Shown piece by piece: positions 21,701 through 33,721 of a stretch of DNA of 64,000 nt. A program made the position numbers and the translations under genes. Every line of letters starts with the position of its first letter. The first letter of the stretch is position 1. Where the stretch lies: contig NC_064764.1 in the NCBI RefSeq assembly GCF_011397635.1, positions 41,964,955 to 42,028,954 on the forward strand, in the 5' to 3' direction. This DNA is from Epinephelus fuscoguttatus. Lineage: Eukaryota > Chordata > Actinopteri > Perciformes > Serranidae. The notes beneath the pieces are model-generated. The model ran no database searches. It was given only the letters and a program-made list of their open reading frames with translations, and was not told where the DNA came from.

Positions 21701-22408
21701 GACCTAATAATGTAAACAGTTCTGTGTCCAGGCTCCCATGAGCACTGTGGTGTTATACATAAGAGATTAAAGCAAATTGTTGTGTAAACATGCAGCTCTA
21801 AGTCATTTATTTTCACGTGTACAAAACCAACATTTGTTCATCAGAATGTGTAACTACACTGCAGCTCGGCACAACCCTGCTGATACACTAGTTTTTGCAC
21901 ATTGTGTGAAATGTGAATAAACATTTATAGTCAAAATTAATAATTAAATGACATGGTGGGCATTGTAAATCTAGTAAGAAAAAAGAATATTTATTACATG
22001 GGGAAAGTTTAGTTTAAATGTGTTGTAGAACTATTACTGTTACTTTATCTACATAAGATCAAATATTTTGGTATGAAAAGCTGCATTTTTTATTTAACCA
22101 AGTATCCTGTATCATAACTACATGTCTGACGATTGTAACAAACCAAACCGCATGGAAATCCACCTGGGCAAGATGGCGGCCGCGTTGACGTATCGCTCCA
22201 ATGAGGAGCACCATTGAATGCGGCATCTATGTATATATATCTATGCCTACAACTGGAGTTTTCCAAAATCTCCACTCTGGTCGGAGTTTTTAGAAAGACT
22301 CGTTTTCAGTGGAGAAATCTCCGTTTGCGTGTAAACGAAGGGCACAAACGAAGGAAGATGTCTCCGTTTATCAAAATCACTGTGTACGTGTAGACGGCCT
22401 CTCAGCTC

Positions 22409-23460
22409 TCCGGAGCTGATTGGAGGGTAACTCAGGTCACCTGTTGTGCAGGTGTGGGTAATGACTCCTGATAAAGAATGGAGAGCAGCTTGGTGCATTT
22501 CCACAGTGGGCCAATCAGGGTGTGACGCTGCACTCTCTGAGGGCTGAAGAGAGCTGAGAACAGGTACACCCAGGACATTCTGACTCTTCCTTGTTTGAAT
22601 GCAGACCTCATGTTAGCAAACAGAAACTCTGGTCTCCAGGCCTGTTTGAGAATTCAATGCTGTCTTTTGCTGTTTGAGGGGATTTTGTGCATCTTAAGAC
22701 TTCAGTGGAGGGAATATTAAAGAACCTTTAACACTGGGTCACCTGCATCTGATCTGCTTTTGTTTTTTCATGCAAGAGTTTAGCTCGTCAAATGATCACC
22801 TAACACTCACAGGCCTTATGTAGTGATTTTATTTATTGGTTTATTTGATTAAGACCCAATATAAGCCCTACCCCATATATAAACACATATGGTTATGGTT
22901 AGTCTGACTACTGCAGAGTCATTTTTTGCAGGAGTAAATGAAGTATGTAACCTTTCCCAATGAATACAAAAGCCAGATGTTAGTGGGTATTTTGTCCAGT
23001 GGGAAAGGGGCCGAAGACTCCAGGCTCCTGTTGCAAAACACGTGATACAGTAAGCACAATTTGGTGTCACGTTACAGCTCAAGAAGTTTGCATTTCTAAC
23101 ATATTCCCCTTAGCTGACTATCTGTAAAAATCATAGACTGACTATTGTCTGTAGAGTCACGCCATTTCCAAAGGAGCTAATTAGTGAAAAGCACTTTTTA
23201 GCCAATGTCAAGCCGAAACTTACCATGGCAATTTGGCCACCTTAAGAGAGCCACCTTTAGACTCATCATACCTTGCTAATCCACTTCTGTTTGTGGTACA
23301 ACCTGACGCTTTTCCCTTGAGGTTTGGATATCTTTAATAAATAAATTAAATTGATGCTCAAATCATAAAACCAGTTTGAATAAATGCTTTAAGATAAAAT
23401 GGACAATCAAGGTCAGAGTTGCCTTAATGTTGCTGAGTGAAGCACACATGATGGAGAAAC
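22409..23460. other. Intergenic stretch upstream of the fam124a 3' end
   Basis: No gene or clear repeat boundary is seen. Composition is ordinary for the window. Confidence 0.4.
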
Positions 23461-23461
23461 A

Positions 23462-23467
23462 TTTATT
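23462..23467 (-). terminator. Candidate fam124a polyadenylation signal
   Basis: AATAAA on the minus strand (tttatt on plus), about 250 bases after the fam124a stop codon. Further AATAAA-type strings lie near 23335-23345. Hexamer presence alone does not prove use. Confidence 0.3.
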
Positions 23468-23713
23468 GAATAGTGCATATACACAGTTCTGTGATTGGTC
23501 CTTTTTAAATGTGTAATATTTACTTTATATAACCTGACATTTATAAAGCTGAAATCTACAAGCAAAGAAAGCAACATTCACAAACACATGAAGATCACAT
23601 ACAGTTGGTGCTCCAGTTCCTTCTGTCACTGTAATTTTAGTTCTACTTTCAAACACCAGGGGGCAGAGTTGAGTCATGACTGGCCATAGTAAGTCCTCTC
23701 AGCTTGTAACAGA

Positions 23714-24535
23714 TCAGATGTAGAATTCTTGGTCGTCTTCTTCCTCCTTGTCTACCTCTTGAACTGGAGCACTGATAACGCTGCAGCTGTCAGACTGGTT
23801 TAAAGAAACGTCACTCAGAGACGGAGAAGCACTTGTGTTCACACTGGTGCTGTGGATACGTGACCCAAACAAGGTGGAGGGAGTGCCACTGGTGGTAAAG
23901 CTGTTTGGAAGCCGTCCCAGTGTGGCGGCCCTGTCGGCGTTCTCTGGGATGCTGGGAGAGAGGGATGCGCCGACGTCTTCTGGTGGCGCGGATAACGGCC
24001 GAGTCTGTGGCAGGCTGGATTTGATGTACGCAGACACCACCGTGAGGTCCACAGTGCTGCTTGGGTTCACTTTGTTCCCCGTGTCCACATCTGTCTCCTC
24101 TGCCCCGATCAGAGCGTCCAAGTTGAGGCGGAAGGGCGGGATGAGGGAGGAGCTCCTGTTGAGGGAGTGGCTCCTGTGATGGTGGGGGCTGGGAGATGGT
24201 CCAGGAGAGGAGCAGGTGGAACGGGAGCTGCCTGAGCCCAGGTTGGGGAGAGAGAAGAGGGAGCCAGACCGGTGGCCCCTCCACTGGGACCTCCAGGTGT
24301 CCGGGTGGTGCTGGTCAGGCCACTGGTCCTGCTCCTCCGGCTCCTCACAGACCAGAGTTTGGGAGCTGTGGGCAGTCTGGACTCTGGAACGGGACATCGC
24401 CCGGTGGTGGTGACGACGGTTCCTATAGGAGGCGGAGCTGCGGGTGAAGGTGGATGGAGCCGATGCTGACTGGGTGACAGAGGATGAATGGATGTAGCAG
24501 GGATCCTGTTGGTGTTTGAAGTGTGCTCCTTGGAC
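23714..24535 (-). CDS. fam124a: fam124a coding exon 4 (last)
   Basis: It follows a ctgctcag acceptor and begins VQGAHFKHQ in phase 0. It encodes residues 283-555: a basic His/Arg patch (NRRHHHRAMSRSR), a Ser-rich region, a conserved-looking NLDALIGAEETDVDTG and SSTVDLTVVSAYIKSSLPQT segment, and the acidic C-terminus EVDKEEEDDQEFYI, then TGA at 23714-23716. The tail is probably intrinsically disordered. Frames on the opposite strand here are shadows. Confidence 0.9.
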   Translation of the reverse strand, partial: VQGAHFKHQQDPCYIHSSSVTQSASAPSTFTRSSASYRNRRHHHRAMSRSRVQTAHSSQTLVCEEPEEQDQWPDQHHPDTWRSQWRGHRSGSLFSLPNLGSGSSRSTCSSPGPSPSPHHHRSHSLNRSSSLIPPFRLNLDALIGAEETDVDTGNKVNPSSTVDLTVVSAYIKSSLPQTRPLSAPPEDVGASLSPSIPENADRAATLGRLPNSFTTSGTPSTLFGSRIHSTSVNTSASPSLSDVSLNQSDSCSVISAPVQEVDKEEEDDQEFYI

Positions 24536-27500
24536 CTGAGCAGGATGAGAAGGAAAAATAAACAGGATTATATACAACAGGATTTGTATGAAACTTTATC
24601 AGACAGTCTGAGGAGAAGTTTTAGTCCAGTTACACACCAAAAAAGGCAACTCAAAAAGTCAGAAACTTTGTCTTTTGTAGAATAAATTTTAGTAGTAGTG
24701 GTGCACAATTCATGCATAATATGCGACACAAAGATGATCATTATTATTATTTGTTACAGTATTATCAGTAGTGTTTGACTCTGTGAGAAAAGTGGAATAT
24801 TAGGTGGTGATTCAGAGGTCAGCCCAAAAAAATGTTGGCCTTGTACGTTTCTGCAAACCATGGACATGTTACATTTTTATGTTTTATATGTATCATATTA
24901 GTGTTTCTAAAGTGACGTAGTTTATGAACTGACTTTGTCATCAGGAGGTGAAGGGGATGGAGGATTCCATGTCACCTGGGTGAGACACCTACTGAGCTGC
25001 AGACCACTGTTCAAGACCAAACAAAACCAGTTGTTCTTTAGTTATCGCTGTTTTTCCTCTGGGGACTGTGCCACCCAAAAACTGGGTATATAAAGCCAAC
25101 ACTTGATCTTTTCCTAACCAGAACTAAGTGGGTTTTGTGCCTAACCCTAACCACGTGGGGCCTCCCAGTGGCTCACCTGGTAGAGTGTGCGCCCCACATA
25201 CTACAGCTGTGTCCTACCTGCAACGATTCCAACCTCAGGCCCTTTGCTGCACATTATCCAATCTCTCCTCTCCCCCCTTTCCTGTCACTTTGTCTGCACT
25301 ATCTGCACTATAAAAGTCAACTTGATGAAACAACAACAACAAAAAGTTCATGGTGTAGCATTTGGGTTGAATTGCACTAGCAACTTCTACTTGCACAAAG
25401 TGTGTTTAAGTACAAGTCGCCAGTCAAAGGCAGGTAACCTCTGTTTGCAATAAACTCAACAATACTCTTTTCCATCAACTGTGTAATAATTGTTTCCTCT
25501 ATCTTATAATCTACCAAGAAAGCCCAAAAATATCCAGAGCCTCCAACATCTCAGGGTGAATCTCATCCACTCCTGGTGCCTTGTTACTGCAGTTTTTTAA
25601 CTCGAGTCACCTCTGGCAGAGAGATGGACAGGGCTTTCCCTGAGCCTTCCCACAGAGGGGAGTTCCTTCCATCTCCAGTTATCCCCTGCCTATAAACCCC
25701 GTCTTTCCCTCCTGACTGAGTCATCTGACAATCTGCCAGAACAACTTTAAAGGCTGACTGTCCCTCTGTGTGGCTTTCCAAAACTCTTCCTACAACTGTT
25801 TTCACTTCCATGACCTTCTGGAGTCTTTCACCTTTTAGCTTGACCGCCTCCTTCACAGATCTTATGTTAATAACGGATAAGGGAGTCATTACTCACGAAT
25901 CATTAGTTTTGATAAAAAATTTAACTGCAGTGACAAATAACCTAAATAAACAATGTTTTACTTTTAGATCATGTCTCTTGCCTTATCTGATCTCTCCATC
26001 ATATCACACACAACTGGCCCTTGAAGGCCACATTCTTATCCTATAAATGCCAGTTTATGTACAGGAAATGCTGCATTCATGGTAGTTGTGCTGCTGCAGT
26101 GAAGGCTTTTGTTCAGCTCGTTTAGACCCAGGTCCACAATTTCCCACAAGTCTGGCTGAAGATTTCTGATCCACCCCTCTGGCAGATTTTGTTGTTTCAT
26201 ACTGCCGAATTTCTTACAATTACGCCATACTCTGCCTGAGCTTGACGGTTCCTTCATGACCTTTGCCACCGCAGTATATTCAGAATATTTTGTTTGTTTG
26301 GAGGACTGCTGCGGTAAAACAGCATAGCAACTCTCCCACGCATGTGCCGAAGAGGTGGTTAAATCTGAGGTCAAAGGGGTTACAAAATAGGAGGTGCATA
26401 TTCAAGACTATTAACTTCTCCCTGTAGGGCTCTCGTGCAACCAAGCACTCTTCACGCAACATGCAGCACTGCAAAGCAAAGGAGGAAGGGGTACAAGGGA
26501 ACCCCGGGGTTTAAAAAAGCCCCCACAGGCCCCCTTTTCTCAGCCAGGCCACTTTATGAATCACAGCAGCAGCTGGAGAACTCATCAGAGTCCAGACAAG
26601 CCTCATGTGTATCACACCTCCATTTATCGACCAAAGTCTCTTAAAACTCAGACTGCTGTTCAGAAAAGCTGCTACACCACAAATCTCCAGTCTGATCATC
26701 ATCCACTAACAAGTCAGCTCTGTTTTTAACATGTGAGGCAGCTGCAGCAGTATTCATTTCATCGCTCTGTCAGTTCAGTTTTCTCGTCTGTGTTTTCCTT
26801 CGCTGTGAGTACTGAAACGCACCGGTCCCTCCTCCTCACCATGCTGATAGTTTCTCCATGTTTCTGTTCTCATGTCTGCTCCATCATCCGGCCTTCTAAC
26901 CAAACAATACAAGCAGAATCAAGAACTTTCCACTCAGCAGCCTCAAGGCAATTATTTCCAAGAACACTGGGATGGAGGAGAGTTTTCCATATGTTCAGGT
27001 TAAAAAACAATAAATATCATGGAAGCAAATCTCAAAGTTTCCTGAGAACAAGAGTTAAATAAATATATATTCTTAAATATAAATATTCTTACTGATCATG
27101 GTGGGCTGAAACCAAATATTCATACAGTGCATACACCTTCAACTTCAGATGTATGACCCCCCAATTCATCACTTAATGCCTGCCGTACATGAGAAGACTG
27201 AAAATACTTTGAAAAGACTAGAGTATTTAGGCACACACTTAGATTGGGCAAAGACTTCCATGGTCACTATTTGCTCGACTAAAACTGAGAAATATGACTA
27301 ACAATTCCTTACATGTGCACAACAACTGTGCGCACATAACTTTTGAAACACATGATAAAAGTATCTTTAAAGATGAAGTTGTACAGACAAACTTTACATG
27401 TTAGATTTTGTCAGCTCAGCTTGCTGCCAGCCCCTGTTGGTTAGCTTTTAGTGGGAGGAGTCTGTGGGAATGAGAGGTGAACCATTTCAAAAATTAAAAT

Positions 27501-30500
27501 TTCTCACTAAAAGTGCTGGTTGGTGGATCAGATACATGCAGAATTAAACACAGACTCTTGTTCACGTCACCGTGTTTGCTATTGTAAATGTTGTTGACAA
27601 TGTTCACATCATTAACCTTAAGTATTTGCACAAGACTAAAATGTTATCATCATACCAAACATGTTTGATTTTGTCTGAAAGTCAAGACAGGAAAAAGGCA
27701 TCTCGGACCATGTTGAGGCTAATTTATACTCCCTTTACATACGTAAATAGGTACATGCGTTCCAACATCACTGCCCTCACACGTCCATGCTTAATTTATG
27801 ATGGCATAGATACAGGTAATAAATCACACTAGAGGGTGGAGTCAACGGAGGTAGCATTGCAGACAGTGGTGGTCTGTGCAGCCATTACATATATTCTTTT
27901 CACTATGTTACTGATTAGTTCTGCCATTATTAAAATTTCTCCGCCATCTCCTATGCTCGTATCTTGCTTGAGCTACACTATACTGCCCCCACAACTCTGG
28001 TGGTACTGCTTCATTTCATTCATATCTGTAAGCCTTCAGAAAACGCGCACAAATACGGACGAAATGAACGCAGAGTACAGACAGAACGCCTTGTTCGTGA
28101 CTGATGTCTGTAGCCACGGGGGAGAGGCGAATTTTGTCAGTTTTTCATAATCCAGCAGTTGGGAACATGACAGGATCAATACTGCATGGCATAAATAAAG
28201 ATGTTGGCCTGCCAGATACATGGCATGATTTATGAAATCTTTCATTACGTACAGCTGAATGAGTCACAATGAGTCTGACTGTGTATAATGTATAACTGTA
28301 TTTTAGCAGAATAACATTACAAAGATTCAAGTTATTCAAGTTAACAAGTTATTTTAAATCAAACAAACTCACCTGACAATCAACAGGCAACTGAACTGAA
28401 GGAAACAGCCTGTTAGCTAGTTAGCAGCTTGTTCCCTAAGCTAGCACACTGTCATACAGTCTCTCCGAAATCCACTGCAAAAGTAAAACATTTTTTAACG
28501 TAGTCAAGGCAAATTCCAAACTGAAATGTTGCAGAGGGGAGGAGTTTTGCAGGCACATCAGATATCAGAGATTCCCATAGGAATGAATGGACTTCCAGCT
28601 GACTCCTCTCCATACACATACTGAAGTGAAATGAGGCAGAGGGCTCCGTCTGTCTCCGTCTCTAAAAATAATCGATCATGGAGCACACACCAACTGAGGT
28701 GGAATTCTTTTTTTTTTTATTCGACATTAGAAATATGTCTATGACAGTGAAATCCCTTGAAGTTGATTGGTGTAAGGTCGGCATACTGTAAGATGGAATG
28801 CATACGGAGAAAAATTAAACCTATAATCTGTGATAACACTGAAAGCTCATGCCAAAAGAGTATAAAAAAGCACAACAATGTGAGACCACTGACCCCAGTG
28901 TCTCTATCTATAGTAACAGTGCAGCTCGTTAGGGAAACAGCTCATTAGAGGGCGGCTGATTTTGTGAGTGTCTCGTTGAGTGGACTGAATGAGAGGCGAA
29001 CAATCACACCAGCTCTCATTATCTGCTCAGAGCTTTGCTCCCTTTGATGATGTGTGTGTGACAGTTTATGCGATGTTATTGAGGTTACAGCGGAGTGGGA
29101 AGAGTGTGTGCAAAGAGAATGTGTTATGTTACATAAATAAGATTCATTTGTGCCATTTGTCTGCTCACAGGTTGCGGCTGCAGGGTGTGCACACAGAACC
29201 TGCTCTTGTCCAGCGTCAACTCAGACATCCAAAACAGCGACACTGTACAGCGCATCAACATATCCATCCGGCTCACAAAGACAGCCTGAAATGACTGCAG
29301 TCAAGTCCAATAAACACTTTCAGGTGAAAATTCAGGTGAAACACAACCTTATTTAGTGTCTTATTTTGATACACAACCTGACAGTGTAATTTTGGGTAAA
29401 AAGTTGTGGTACAATTTTATCTATTTTTGCCTCTCAGTGAATAAGGACCACTCTTTATTCTTTTAATAGCGTTCACCATTTATTTCTTTACCAACACATT
29501 GTGAAACAATTTGGGAAGAATGGCGATCGACTGGTATGGGAACACCAAAAAACATCTAGAAAGCTGGCTGATTACAGGAACCACCTGCATTTCAATTTGA
29601 GATGCAGGCATCACAGGATCATTCCCAACAGCTTATGCTTGGGCTCCACCGTGAAAGGACACAAGGCTGCAACAATCCATCAGATGGCTCAGAACCAGCT
29701 GCACAACGAGAGTGAGACAGATCCATTTCACCACTGATGCACTTAAATCGAAGACTGACCATATATTTAAGGAACTGACAGCAATTCTACCCAGTGAAGT
29801 CCTGGAAAATGTCTCTAAGTTTGTTGAGAGGGCACAGACATCACAACACACTAAGGGCAAGGAACGACAGACACGGACATTCCTGACACAAAGTCCTGAC
29901 TTGGAGAAACAAGGACAACAACACAGCACGTCTGGACATTTATGAGAAGTGGTTGAAAAACTTATCAGACAGCGCGCTCACCCAACTGGAAAAGGATGTC
30001 CTTGACAAGGGACTGAACTTTGCTGTGACACCAGAACAGATACTGGTTATAGATCTTATCACGGCAACGGAGTCAGCCATCAGAAACAAGTTGGCAGCCA
30101 CAGAGGCAGAACAACTGAGACTTCAGCCGCTCTCGCTGATGCAAAAGCACCTCCTGCCAACCTCACCATCGAAGAAAGGAAGGCTCTGGCATCACTGAGG
30201 AAAGACCTGAACATCAGCATCTTGCCGGCAGACAAAAGAAGATGCACTGTGGTGCTGAAGACAACACGACTACCTGCCGAGACACTGAGGCGAGATCTTA
30301 CCAATGGCTATAAAGAGAAGGTTATGGACTTTAAACTAAAACTGGAAAAGGACAAAGTCATTGACAGACCACTGTTTTATCGACTCTACCCTGGAAAGGC
30401 TATCCTGTGCATCTATGGACTCCCCAAGACACACAAGGAAGGAGCACCACTCAGACCCATCATCAGCAGCATCAACTCAATCTCCAAACACCTAGCTATG

Positions 30501-33500
30501 ATCCTAGCTCCTCTGGTTGGTAACACTCCACACCACACCAAAAAACTCTCAGGATTTTACCAACAAAACCAGAGAGAACTCTGGACTCTGAGGAAACTGT
30601 GGTATCATACGACATCACTTCACTTTTCACTTGCATTCCCACCAAAGAAGCAGTAAGGCCAGTGAGAAAACATCTGCTACAGAACAGCACTCTTTTCAGC
30701 AGAATCAACTTCACCCCAAACCACATTTGTGACCTGCTTGATCTCTGTTTGACCACCACCTACTTCAAGTACAGTGAAGGTTTCTACTGACAAAAGCACT
30801 GCTGTGCTATGGGCTCACTGGTGTCCCCTATAGTGGCCAATCTCTACATGGAAGATGTGAAGAAGAGAGCTCTGACCACCTTTACAGGAACTGCTCCTAG
30901 CCACTGGTTCAGATATGTGGATGACACCTGAATATTTTTTCGGATATTTTAATAATATTTTCTGGAAGGTTTAGAAACATTTGTTTGGATATATTTTTTC
31001 AGACATTTCATACACATTTTTTCAGATATTTTAATAATGTTTTTTGTGTTTCTGTTTTTTGTCCTCTATACTCCACCATGTCCTATTTATCCTTCTCTCA
31101 CTCTGTCTTTTGCTTCACTCTGAGCCATGAAGTGGTTTTACCGCTGCATATTTATCTCTCCCACACAGGAAAGAAGAGGCAGTGAGTGTGTGTCAGCTGT
31201 GATTTGAAACTTAATGACACTTCAGGGAGCCCAGAGCAGAGCAAGTTTGTGCCTGTGGTTTTCCCAAAGATGCTGCATGTCAACTGCACGTAGTTACTGA
31301 AACTGTTCTGTGCATGTTTGTGTGAAAGCCTGTGCGCCTCCATCTGCTAATACGACATGACAGGATCTGTCCTGTTTTCTGTGAGGACAACATGTTACAA
31401 TGCCGGCGAGGAGACGCAGCAGGGGGTGCTGGGTAATGAGGTTGTTGACATGGCGATGATCAGACCTTTAAACTTCAGTTATGTTGGGATGAGCCAGGTC
31501 AGCCGGAGATCCGACCTCAGCTGGATAACAACAACAACTACGCGCGCGCACACAGCGAAGATGAGAGGATTTGTGATTGACAATAAATGTAAAAAACTGA
31601 TTGGCTTCACAGTTTGGTTTCAAATCAATCTCCAGAATATTAACTATTCTGATAATCAGTTGTTTTCATTCATTTCCTTGTTCCAGTTGTTAAAATGTTT
31701 GATTTCTTGCTGTTGTGTCAGATGTAACAGTTAATAAACTGAATATATTTAGGTTTGGGAGTGTTCTTCAGACACTTTTAAGACATCATCTTGGGGTCTG
31801 GGAAATTACGACTGGCATTATTTACCACTTTCTGACACTGCCCAAAAATACAGCACAAAGTACTCTGTATAAACCTGATAAAACACTCAACAGTTCCAAT
31901 CAGTTCAGATTCTGGGGCACTTTTGGATGAATTTAGAAACTTAAGTTTAGTTTCCAAATGTGACAAGAAGAAATCAGTCGCCTTCATCACTACGAGGTTT
32001 AGTACTGTATTATTTAGAGCCACCGACCACGTCACACCAAACAGAATAAATTAGACAACTACAATTACCGCCTTGCAATTAAATGCCTCCGCTAACCAGT
32101 CTAAGGCTGCTGTCAGCCCTAGAGTGGTCTCCTCTGGTCTGAATCAGGGACTCATGTTGTTCCAAAGTTGTATAATTGCCTAGAGTTGGTTGGTGTTCTC
32201 ACGGCAGCATTTACAAGAGGACCAGATCAAATGCCTTGTGTGAGAAAGCTGCTCTTGATTGGTCAGAATTTCCATGTGGGAAAAATCCAGGAAGTAAAGC
32301 AAACGTTGAAGAAGAGTACACTTGCAAGATAAATGTGACACTTTCTAATGTCACAATGGAGGGACAACTACGCAGGTTGATTTTAGCGCTGCTCATCGTG
32401 GACTATATTGCTGTCATTGTTCATTTTAGTCAAAGCATACAGTTTGAAAACGAGGCAAACGCGGCTCCAACTAGAAAACAATGTTTTGATGCATTGGATG
32501 TGCTGAATGTGCATATTAAGGCAGTACAGGAGGAGGTGCACATTAATAATCCTCCAGGACTGTAACATGCTCATGTTTAACTCAGTGTTTGAATGTTTAT
32601 GAATTCTTGGCCAAAAACATGTTTTGTGAGGTCACATTGACCTTCAACCACCAAAATCAATCAATTCTTACACAATACGCGCAGGATTTTTAAAGGATTA
32701 GTTTGATGCTGGGGGAAATACATTTACTTGCATCGTGGCCATGAGTTAGATCGCCTGAATAAATGTCAGCATTGTATGTTTCTGTAAACCACAGATACAT
32801 TACAAATGCATCTGTGCTTTATTATTTAGCAGATATGTTGAAACTTAACATTTATTTATGTTTCAACAATGCTGTGGTGAGGTTAAGCCACAAAAATGTC
32901 AAGTTATGGTTAGGAAAAGATTAAGTTTTGGCTTAAAACATCCACTTTTGGTGACACGATCCTGGCTGGAAATGCAGCGATGACCTTCTTAACCCACTGG
33001 TTTTTTTTGGTTGTTAATCTCAAACAGTGATCTGCAGCTTGGCAGGCATCTCGCCTAATGTAACACCATCTACCATCCCCTCCACCACCCAATGACAAAG
33101 TCAGCTCATATACATATGAAACTATTAACTACTGTTGTTGTCCTGCCATGTTTCTCCCTGATGCTGCCAGGCAACTGGCAAAAGCTGCAAATCAGAACTG
33201 AAGTACAGAGAGTTGTTGACTAGAGATTATAAACTGTCTCAGCGTGGTCACTTCCTGTGAACCGGCAGCTTTTTACAACATTGACGAACGGCATGTTGCA
33301 AGAAGTTGTATGTTTCAACTCATCTCGTCGCCAATCTAAACTGGGCTTCACAGACAGGAGAGACTTGCTAACCACTTCCTTGTGTCAGACGTGACATGGT
33401 GTAATGCAGTTGCAGTGTTATAGCACAGAGGAGCACATGACTTGAGACCAGGTGGCTGTTAAGCATCATGCATATGGTCCATTGTCATGACAGATTAGCG

Positions 33501-33629
33501 TATTGTTTTACTCGGTGCTGTTCCAATCTCAGTAATGGACTGTTGCTTAATCGGCTTGAACTTTCAAAACTACTTATCTACCTCCGCCTGGACACACAGC
33601 CCTCTGAAACTGATACCCTCCAAACAAGG

Positions 33630-33721
<92 letters not shown>

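Larger units (their letters stand above)
18165..22244 (+). mobile_element. THAP-carrying TIR element (P-element-like?), interrupted
   Basis: Its ends are A/T-rich, followed by an inverted repeat: tagatgctgca then cgtcaataccgccgccatct on the left (20991 onwards), and tagatgccgca plus cgtcaacgcggccgccatct in reverse on the right (22167-22233). The two blocks are separated by different spacing. Candidate flanking duplications are gcctataact and gcctacaact. The true left terminus lies in the (TA)n run at 18166-18208, because another element (18210-20988) split it from its body. The interior carries a two-exon THAP domain, which is also the DNA-binding domain of P-element transposases. P-type identity is inferred. 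Confidence 0.5.
17928..22408. mobile_element. Outermost MITE of a four-level nest (hAT-like)
   Basis: The left arm (aggccatttacgttgcc...attttcataaacagacat) and the reverse of the right arm (aggccgtctacacgtacac...attttgataaacggagacat) are imperfect inverted repeats at 17928 and about 22408. The original element would have been only about 400 bp. All sequence from 18165 to 22244 was inserted later, as shown by the near-duplicate decamers gcctataact (18155-18164) and gcctacaact (22245-22254). No coding of its own. Confidence 0.6.

Noticed and set aside
23811..24469. Several open frames overlapping fam124a exon 4, on both strands
   Set aside because: GC-rich shadows of the real exon; no motifs and no splice context.
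25156..25335. Functional tRNA gene
   Set aside because: Degenerate B box, no cloverleaf, and a long non-tRNA body mark it as a SINE.
32176..32565. 129-codon plus-strand frame considered as a small membrane protein
   Set aside because: One hydrophobic stretch but no family, no splice context, and neighbouring frames look like transposon debris.
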